Shown one piece after another: positions 49,895 through 58,832 of a stretch of DNA of 64,000 nucleotides. Positions within the stretch are counted from its first letter, which is position 1; each line of letters begins with the position of its first letter. This DNA comes from Mesostigma viride (Eukaryota > Streptophyta > Mesostigmatophyceae > Mesostigmatales > Mesostigmataceae). The position numbers and the translations under genes were made by a program. The notes under the pieces are model-generated. The model worked only from the letters and a program-made list of their open reading frames with translations, did no database searches and was not told where the DNA came from. The DNA lies in contig RPFO01000026.1 in the NCBI GenBank assembly GCA_009746045.1, forward strand, positions 3,963,399 to 4,027,398, given 5' to 3'.

Positions 49895-52690
49895 TTTAAA
49901 TTAAATTAAATTAAATTAAGGGGACGGGACACCCCCGAATTTTTTGGCGCCAAAAAATTCGCGCCGGAACCGAAGGTCACAAATTTCACGTGCACGGTGC
50001 GCGCACCCCTTGCGGAAGTGGCCATGGCGACTGCGTTCAGGCGAAACTACCACAATAGGGCAAGCGAAATGCAAAAATTTTACTCGAATCTAAAAGACGA
50101 TGAGTTTATGATGTTAGTATGTGGCGGAAATCAGCTGGTTTACAATATCGCTGTTGTTTTTTTATGCCATCGGCATGGGGGGTAATCTGAATTTTTTGGT
50201 CGCGCGGAATGAAATAGAATTCATGATAGCGGCAGTAAAATCGCGGTTTTGGGGGTTGTTCTGACCGTGAAGCAGGCATTAATACCGGTAGCATCGAGTT
50301 CTAAACCCAGCTGGTGGTTTTTGCCAGATTTTCGGCCATTATCGGTAAGTAATTGTTCAGACCTGCGCAGTGCGTGTCTGACCTGTCCATGGAAGAACGG
50401 CTGTTGTTGCGCGCCTGGGCGAGGGATTTACGAGGGCAAGGTACAGATTTGTCGCGAATGTTATCTGCTATCAGTGCTTTCTTCTATGAGCTCATCGTTC
50501 GAAGTTTTTTGCGTTCTTTTTGGGCAGTTTCCGCCAGCTAGCTCGCCGTCGCTTGCCGTTGTGTTGTCGAATACTGGCAGCTTTAGATTGTTTTCGTTGA
50601 TGTCGTGATCAGGGCCGCTTAAGTCGCAGCCTATAGCTCGTCGGGAAGGTATAAGGCATTTCATAAAACGTGTTGTGGCAAGGATGTTGTGCGTATGGAC
50701 GCTTCTTGTTGTGTGAGAGTGACGCACCCTCTCTTCGCAGGCCGCAGCGGCATCACAGCACTCATGCGCTGAAGGGCCGCCAATTGTTTATTTGCATTTT
50801 ATCGTGCAGGGATGGAAGTGTTATAGTGATGATGATGTTGGAGATATTGCATTTGTGTGACTGCATGTAGATAGCAGGCACCATTGGTTGTTTGAGCTTT
50901 CCTTTGTTATGATGATGTGATAAGACTACAATGTGCTGAGCCAACCATGGTTGACATGCATGACTGCATGCAAGCTATATATACCATGTTCCTACTTGGT
51001 TCCTTGCCCTCCATAGTCCCAGTTTGTCATCCATGCTGGGGAGGACAGTTTAGGAGGTGTTGTTGTGTTGATTAGCTTGGTAGGCATCAACCTTACACTC
51101 TAACCTGGGAGAAACATAGGAAATGCTGCTTAGGCATGTTAGGGCTACCATCGTCAAGGCTATGCACATATTTACAAGGCTGGCCATGCTCGAGGGACGA
51201 TGAAGACGTATGAGGTGCGTGGCCACCCCTTTGTACTTCATAACATATTCAGCATGGATTTGGTGCATGTTGGATGGCATATGAAGTGGCATTGTGGTGT
51301 TACTAACTTACTGAGTGGTTCTTAGCGCCTTGTCAGGTGGTCATATAGGAAACCCATCAACTTGAGTAGTTCTTGTCACAATGACCCCCCACATTGAGCA
51401 TGCGTTGCCGTCAGCGTGCAAGAGTTAATTATGTGTGCTTTGGTCAGTTTGCAGATGTCTTTGATGAAGAAGGAGGTGCTAGTGTGGCTAAATGGTTACT
51501 CTAATTTCCTTGTAGCGTCTACATGGGTGGCCGTCTTGGAATGGTTGTAACTTGGGCAGTTCTTGTCAGAATGTCGTCAAACCTTGAACATAGGAGGTAC
51601 CATATGTGCAGAGGATGGTAGTGTGTGGTTTGGCCAGTTTTCACGTGGCTTGGATGAATAAAGGGGTGTTAGTGTGGTTAAATACTGGCTAAAACCTCCC
51701 TTAGCTTCGTCATTGGTGACAACCTAAGAACGTTAATAACTGGAGCTGTGGTGGTCAGAATGACCTGAAATTTTGGGGCTGCATGTCCCCCCTCTCTAGT
51801 ATTTGGGAATATATGGTATGGCAACATTTGAAGTGTTTATGATTTGATTTATTTTTTTTTCATTAAAAAAGGACCCTTTTTGCGGGAAAATTAATAACTG
51901 GTGCATCCATGCTTATGTATTGGTCCCAATTAGGCAGACTTTCTCAAAAGTGGGGGAACTATGCGGGAATATGTGATTTGGTCCCAATATGTTTGCCCAT
52001 TGTCCTAGGAAAAATGTGACTAAAATAGCGTCTTTTTCTATTTTTAGCGCGTAACCGGTGTATGGTGGGGGCTAGTACCACCCCCAAGTGGCTGGAAAAT
52101 TTTTTTAAAATCATATTTATGGTCCCCAATCATCATTGGATTTTTAGCACATGCATAGGTATGGTTTCCAGAAAAGTGCCCTTTAGGGGTGTCCCCTCCC
52201 CTTAAATTATAACATGCCTCCGTTCAGTCATGTTGGGAGATCATGTAGCACATATTCCTTTATGGGTGGTGGAGTGGAGAGAGCCGCGTAATAATCGGAC
52301 TATCCTAACGCTACTAATCTATCTAGTCTAGAAAAATCCGAACTACCCTACTCATGCATCAAAACACCTCCTCCGCTTGGGGGGAGGTGGCTTGCCCACA
52401 GGGTCGGGCGTGTGAGCCTTGACGATCTTCTGCCACCGCGTCTTGTTCTGCATGGCAGTCCAATATAAAGAAGGGAGAGAGAGTGGATGCGGTATTGAAA
52501 CTGGGCTGGGACCATGCAGTAGGTCATCCAGCAACATCTGGACGTAGTTCGTGACATGTTTCCCTACCCTTTTGGGAATGCCCTTGGGGCCAGGCCAGGT
52601 CAGAATGTGCCGCACTGGCTGGCCAAGCCGCTGGGGGCCTGCCAGACCAAGGGCGGGGTCCACCTGGCTGGTGCGAGCAAGTAAACAGTG
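49895..52690 (-). pseudogene. 5'-truncated LINE, interrupted in its tail by a TTAA element
   Basis: The body lies at 52206-52690. It reads LGLAGPQRLGQPVRHILTWP, GIPKRVGKHVTNYVQMLLDD, WTAMQNKTRWQKIVKAH and GKPPPPKRRRCFDA with a stop at 52352. Then follows a 3' UTR with gctacatgatctccc and the start of a TTTAA tail. The tail continues at 49895-49919 beyond the insertion 49920-52201. The body is the best-preserved copy of this C-terminus in the window. Confidence 0.8.
49920..52201. mobile_element. TTAA-flanked DNA transposon with GGGG ends
   Basis: 2282 bp between TTAA at 49916-49919 and 52202-52205. The ends GGGGACGGGACACCCC and GGGGAGGGGACACCCC differ at one base. TTAA with G-rich ends is closer to Kolobok than to piggyBac as I know these families. 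Next to the left end is a perfect 24-bp palindrome (49937-49960). A 62-codon ORF (49997-50185, MATAFRRNYHNRASEMQKFY) and an exon-like MEERLLLRAWARDLRGQGTD (about 50391) are unassigned. No transposase was seen. Confidence 0.7.
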
Positions 52691-52770
52691 TTACCGGTGA
52701 GTAGAAGCTTCCCATTGTCAGGATGTGCCACCAGGTGTGCTGGCCATCACCTGGCAAGCTATAGCAGCTT

Positions 52771-53409
52771 GAATTGAATTGAATTGAATTGGAACATAAC
52801 TCCGTTGGGAGTATATGTAGCACATAGCCCAGAGAAGGGGCATATGGCCTATCATACATTCTAAGCTACTTCCTGCAAGGGTGGGAATGTAAACAACACT
52901 TGCTCTAGGTGCACTAAGGCACCTGCACCCTCATGATCTTCACACTATGCCCAGCTAAGGGGGAGTATGTCATGTGGGGGAAGATCATCATGGCTATACA
53001 AGAGCTAGGGCATGGCTTCTCGACAGAGAGCATCTCTCTGCACTGCGTAGCATGGCTAAATTCTTAGTGCAACATCCATGGGGGTCCCGTTATAGGCAGG
53101 GCTTGGCTAAATTCTGTAGACAACATCCATGGGGGCCATTATGGGCGCACATGCGCGTGGGCCACATGCTAGGCTAAGCCTGACTAATCTACACTACTGG
53201 TATGGATTCCCTAGTCTGAGGTGGCAGGAGGGGGCTGCCAGGGCTTGTGGTCAACGTGGATGACCGCCCCCCTCCAGTATACCGGCTTCCCCCCTGCGCT
53301 GTGCCGGAGCTGAAGGTAGGCCGGCCATAGCTCGCGTCGCCGCTGTTGCTGGGCCAGGGTCAAGTCGTCGTCCAGCGTGAAGCGAGTCCTCGAGAGCTTC
53401 TTGCGGCAT
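52771..53409 (-). pseudogene. LINE ORF1-like gene, 3' part of copy 2, with 3' UTR
   Basis: From the TTAA boundary the frame reads KCRKKLSRTRFTLDDDLTL, AQQQRRRELWPAYLQLRH, then VYWRGAVIHVDHKPWQPPP to a TAG at 53211. A 440-bp 3' UTR ends in the actcccaacggagt hairpin and a CAATT tail (52771-52791). No RT ORF follows, so this is an ORF1-only retroposon or a copied transcript rather than a full LINE. Confidence 0.8.
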
Positions 53410-53413
53410 TTAA

Positions 53414-55132
53414 CTCGTCGTCTGTCCCTGGTCCTCTACGGAGGACTGAGTTGAACTCAGTCCTCTCTAGAGGACCGAGTTTTTGGGTTTCGTAGAAAAT
53501 TCGCCCCGGTCAGAATGTTTGACAAAAAAATTCTCTCAAAATTTATTCAAATACTACGTGAAAAGATCTTTCTTGGACATATTTTTGGGATTTTTTTGGA
53601 TTTGGTATGCGCGGCTAACTGTACGGTCAAAGTACAGGTGGTAAGGGTACTTTTCCACGTGAAACGCGAGTTCCGGAAATGCACGACCTAGCCATGGCGG
53701 CTCGCGCCCATGCATGCAGTTTACGTTTTCGGACGAGTGAGCTGTCCAAACTCAGGAAATAGATTTAACATGCCCTAAAGATGATATAAATCAATTTTTA
53801 GCTCGCGGGGATGCGATTTACCCGGTGTCGGCACTGTTCTTGCTGGAAAAAACTGCGATAAGGCAGGTCGACGGAATCGATGACTGCGCTTGCTTTCCGG
53901 CGCAATTTCAATGGCTGATAGGTTTCTTTCTACATTTTAACATGCATTGTATTAGAATAAATTGAGTGACAGTAAAGATTTTATGATTTCGACCATTCTG
54001 TCACGTCATGGTCTATGTGCCGCAAAGTGCCACTTTTGCGGGCACCGCCTGGGCCAAGGTAACGCCAGCCGTGCCAGGTAAAGCCGGATAATCGTTGCCT
54101 CTTCGTTTCTTGATGTTCTTACATGAGTTTAAGCTTGCGAGGCGTTGTCAGGTTCAAGTCTTGATGCTCTTTCTTGACCGTTGCCTGCCCCTCTCTAAAA
54201 CCCCCTTTTCAGATGATGTTAGCAGGCATTTGCCTTAACCCAGTGTAGTTGTGCAGGGTTTTAGGAGCTGTGCAGGTTTAAACACCTTCATAGATGTTAG
54301 TTATTCTTTTGCTACGTTCATACTGCATGATTGTGTGGCCACGGGCTGCGTCAAGGGTGCATTCAAGCTTTTACGGGTGAGTGAAAAGTCTTGGTGACAA
54401 ACCACTGCCATCATGTGCCAGCAACTATGTTGGCCACATCATGGCAAGGCAAAACAGTTATAGCCATATCTATTGTTGTTAGAAACAATGGAAATATGCT
54501 TAACCTACCCATTATATTGGTGGTTGACACTTATAACATAACCCTTTGTTGGTAGGTATCCAAGCCCATTCCCTACATGCATGCATAGGCTCTCACTACA
54601 TGATAAGGTATGATATACCTGAAGTATGATGATGCAAGTGTGTTGTCCTGTAATGCTTGAAGGGAAATGAGTTGATTGGGATGGTTGGTGGCCACGGTGA
54701 TGTGTAGTATGACCGCACTTACATGCTAGCAAGTTAGCAAAAGCCCCATTCCTCTCCTGAGGACTGAGAGTTTTTCAATTGTTTCAGGCAGTTGCAGTGG
54801 CCAAATCGAGCCCAGTTTTTTGCCACGTTTCAAGAACTATATTGTTTACATGCCTATATTTTTTCTTCATGCCCCAGGATTTGATTGAATTTTTCCCACT
54901 CGTTCTTATCCCGAAAAATGCAAATTCGCGAGGGGTGCCCAACGTCCGTGTAATTTTCAGGTGTTCGGGTCAAGTTTTCACATATGCAGTATTTTTGCCA
55001 ACAAAATGACATCTAGTACACCCCATATCCACATCAAAACATTTGGGATGGACCCCCCACCTAGTCCCTACAAGCGGTTGAAAATTGTCAACTCAGTCCT
55101 CCTGTGAGGACTGAGTTGGGACAGACGACGAG
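53414..55132. mobile_element. TTAA-flanked DNA transposon 2, inserted in LINE ORF1 copy 2
   Basis: 1719 bp with perfect 15-bp TIRs CTCGTCGTCTGTCCC, between TTAA at 53410-53413 and 55133-55136. A 21-bp near-palindrome with core GAGTTGAACTC starts 29 bp in (53443-53463). On the right side aactcagtcctc and its complement flank the end. It contains the exon-like fragment shared with 29735-30535 and no transposase. Its excision leaves the ORF1 codons FL|K in frame. Confidence 0.88.
53660..54460 (+). pseudogene. Exon-like gene fragment, second copy
   Basis: It aligns with 29735-30535. Substitutions in the first exon-like stretch preserve the frame (EIDLTCPKDDINQFLARGD) and both flanking splice-like signals. 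An ATGGCGGCT follows tccggaaatgcacgacc, like a promoter-proximal first exon, but it runs into a stop after about 20 codons unless spliced. Confidence 0.4.
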
Positions 55133-55136
55133 TTAA

Positions 55137-56262
55137 GGAACGACAGCTTGTCCGCCATGTACTTAAAGGTGAGGAGCACGGGTGCCGGGCCAGCCTTCCC
55201 CCGCGCGCGGGGGAGGCGGACAGCCGACATGTCCAGCTCACCAGTGAGTAGCATGGGGGCAAGAATGTCGCGCTTAAATGCCTCAAGAAGGGTCGTGGAG
55301 GTCTCACCTGCCGGCTGGTCGAAGTGCTTGACGATGACATTGTGGCTGCGCCGGGCGATGTCGGTTTCCTCGCGAAGGTCGAGGGCTTGTTGCTTGAGTT
55401 GTGCCGAGATGGTGGAGGTGGTGGAGGTGGTGTGCTGCTTAAGCAAGTCCGCCCAGGTGGAGGGAGCATCGCCGGCCGGGCCAGCAGACGCCGGCTGGGC
55501 GGCGATGTCCTTCACCGCCTGGGCGGTGAGGCCGGCGGTGTCATGCAAGCTCTCAAGGGCGTTGGCGGTGGCTTGAAGGCGTTGGTCGAGGTCGAGGAGC
55601 TGGGCTTTGATGTCGGCAGTGGAGGCGGAAATGGCAGTGGAGGTGGAGGCGGCAGCGGCGGAAATGTGAGGAAGTTCAGCAGCCAGCGTGCCACCCATTG
55701 CTGCGACGTCAGCAGCAAGGGGGTCACGTGCTGCTGAAAGGCTTCCGTGAGGATGGAACGGAGGGTGGGGGCGGAGATGGATGGAGCCCAGATCTCGTCG
55801 TCAGAGCGCTCGAGAAGGGAGTTGAGGATGGTGTGCTGGAGCTGGGGGCGGGGGCAGCCAAGCAGGGCGCTGTGGTGTTGCCAGCGGCTGCCGTTGTTGC
55901 CGATGAGGCGACCTTGGTCGTGGAGATGGAGGCACAGGTCGTAAAGCGAGGCGTAGTCCCCGAAGAAGATGCAGTGCATAGCATCGTAAGGAGACATGTT
56001 GTTCCAGTCGTGATCGTCGACCTTGAAAGGGTGGGGCCGAAAGCGCGGTTCCGAGGGGCGGGACCATCCTGTTTTGTCGGCTGGGCGGGTGCGTTTCGGG
56101 TCAGGCGATGCCGATGGCGAGGCATTGAGCCCGGGAGGTTGCTGGGCGACCACCAGTGCACGACTAGTGTCACCGCTGCCTGCCGGACCTGATGGCGAAG
56201 CGGCAGCCGCAGCTGCCGCATTTTCATGGGCGAGCGCATCCGCCAAACTGCGAGGGGATTCA
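55137..56262 (-). pseudogene. LINE ORF1-like gene, 5' part of copy 2
   Basis: The minus strand reads SLADALAHENAAAAAAASPS, PPGLNASPSASPDPKRTRP, CIFFGDYASLYDLCLHLHDQ and LLERSDDEIWAPSISAPTL. After one frameshift near 55720 come DVAAMGGTLAAELPHIS, DLDQRLQATANALESLHD, WADLLKQHTTSTTSTISAQ, then RRSHNVIVKHFDQPAGE, LEAFKRDILAPMLLTGEL and LPRARGKAGPAPVLLTFK. It has an Ala/Pro-rich N-terminus, a helical middle and an RRM-like region, as in ORF1 nucleic-acid-binding proteins. It is better preserved than copy 1. Confidence 0.82.
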
Positions 56263-56344
56263 TAAGTGTTTGCTCAATTTCATAAATTTTACTCAATTTT
56301 TCCACATGTGATTAAATCCTTATATTTGTCAATAAAGCAGGGGT

Positions 56345-58014
56345 CATCCAGCCTTCAGACCATGAAAATAGACCACCCACAAAAATTGGGCTCATTCTGA
56401 GCTCAAATGGTGACATGTGACAGCATACATGTGCAGTTTTTCGTCATTTTCCCCCTTTTCTTACATGAAACAAATATGAATAGTGAACAAATGAACTCAT
56501 TTCAGGCTGGATTCTTGCAGGCAGCATTTATACCATGAAAATAGACCACCCACAAAAATTGGGCTCATTCTGAGCTCAAATGGTGACATGTGACAGCATA
56601 CATGTGCAGTTTTTCGTCATTTTCCCCCTTTTCTTACATGAAACAAATATGAACAGTGGACAAATGAACTCGTATCAGGCTGGGTTCTTGCAGGCAGCAT
56701 CTAGACCATGAAAATAGACCACCCACAAAAATTGGGCTCATTCTGAGCTCAAATGGTGACATTTGACCGCATACATGTGCAGTTTTTCGTCATTTTCCCC
56801 CTTTTCTTACATGAAACAAATATGAATAGTGAACAAATGAACTCATATCAGGCTGGATTCTTGCAGGCAGCATCTAGACCATGAAAATAGACCACCCACA
56901 AAAATTGGGCTCATTCTGAGCTCAAATGGTGACATGTGACAGCATACATGTGCAGTTTTTCGTCATTTTCCCCCTTTTCTTACATGAAACAAATATGAAC
57001 AGTGAACAAATGAACTCATATCAGGCTGGGTTCTTGCAGGCAGCATCTAGACCATGAAAATAGACCACCCACAAAAATTGGGCTCATTCTGAGCTCAAAT
57101 GGTGACATTTGACCGCATACATGTGCAGTTTTTCGTCATTTTCCCCCTTTTCTTACATGAAACAAATATGAATAGTGAACAAATGAACTCATATCAGGCT
57201 GGATTCTTGCAGGCAGCATTTATACCATGAAAATAGACCACCCACAAAAATTGGGCTCATTCTGAGCTCAAATGGTGACATGTGACCGCATACATGTGCA
57301 GTTTTTCGTCATTTTCCCCCTTTTCTTACATGAAACAAATATGAACAGTGGACAAATGAACTCGTATCAGGCTGGAAACTTGCAGGCAGCATCTAGACCA
57401 TGAAAATAGACCACCCACAAAAATTGGGCTCATTCTGAGCTCAAATGGTGACATGTGACAGCATACATGTGCAGTTTTTCGTCATTTTCCCCCTTTTCTT
57501 ACATGAAACAAATATGAACAGTGGACAAATGAACTCGTATCAGGCTGGAAACTTGCAGGCAGCATCTAGACCATGAAAATAGACCACCCACAAAAATTGG
57601 GCTCATTCTGAGCTCAAATGGTGACATGTGACAGCATACATGTGCAGTTTTTCGTCATTTTCCCCCTTTTCTTACATGAAACAAATATGAACAGTGGACA
57701 AATGAACTCATATCAGGCTGGATTCTTGCAGGCAGCATCTAGACCATGAAAATAGACCACCCACAAAAATTGGGCTCATTCTGAGCTCAAATGGTGACAT
57801 GTGACAGCATACATGTGCAGTTTTTCGTCATTTTCCCCCTTTTCTTACATGAAACAAATATGAACAGTGAACAAATGAACTCATTTCAGGCTGGATTCTT
57901 GCAGGCAGCTCGGTTCTAAAACTGGTTACGATTTGTAGTTACGAGTAAAACTGGTAACTAGAAATAGGTACCAGTACCATCCAAATTAATTAAGCATGGA
58001 TACCATTTGTAATA
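56345..58014 (+). repeat. Left arm: nine 173-bp tandem repeats and unique inner end
   Basis: Units start (catgaaaatagacc) at 56361, 56534, 56707, 56880, 57053, 57226, 57399, 57572 and 57745. They differ by a few SNPs (gacagcat or gaccgcat; ggattct, gggttct or ggaaact). Alternating variants imply block copying. Confidence 0.95.
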
Positions 58015-58832
58015 ACTCACACATTTTAACATATCCATGGGTACGGCATGGAAACATGTTCATGTATGATGTGTTCAAGAGTAGCAATGCTTAACATCCA
58101 TGAAATATCCTCATTGTATAATGGTTTACGATTTATGAATGCAGGGGGGTCGCTACGCGAGTGACCAACAAGCACTCAAGTCAACAATATGCCCAGAAAG
58201 AAGGCAGGGCCAGGTAAAGTAAAGGCTGGTCCTGAAAATGCACCCAGGGTGCCCACAACATGTCTACGTTACACCCTCGCTATCCTAGACCCTGCAGCCT
58301 GCCGGGGGGGGCACAAAATGTAACTGGCAGCCAGGGACCATGGTGCAGGCCAAATAGCAGGTGTAAAGCTAGCTCAAAGCTAGCTCAGTCCAAAGAATGA
58401 AATAATAAGAAGCAAATACTTGGCAAGGTTAGGTCCATGATCGTTATTGGAGGCTTGGCTGCCACCACGGTGCTCGACAATGATGCTGAAGCCTTCAATT
58501 ATATATAAAGCAGATACTGCAAAGAGGCACAAATAGCAATACAAGCACAATGTAAGCATGACAAGCTCAAGTTTCCAAGCCAGTCTAGCTCACTTGGACA
58601 TGAGTTAAAGCGTTGGAAACATATGGGCAACATCCCAGCAGGCCTTGAAAAAGTTTTCAGCAACAAGGCAGTATATGTGTTAAATCAAACTACCACATTG
58701 CAATTCTAAGCACAGTGACTTCTGCTTGCTGCTGTTTTGACGACACAAGGCCGTTTACCTTTTCAGTGACAACACGGGAAAAGAAAGCATTACCCAGCAA
58801 ACTTCCTTTAAGTTCCCCGGACATAGGCGTAA

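Noticed and set aside
49997-50541. Small ORFs in the G-ended TTAA element as its transposase
   Set aside because: They are short, in different frames, and without a DDE-type motif. Kept only as unassigned exon-like segments.
56361-57910. Possible CRISPR array
   Set aside because: The units are 173 bp with no alternating conserved repeat and variable spacer; the genome is eukaryotic and no cas gene is present.
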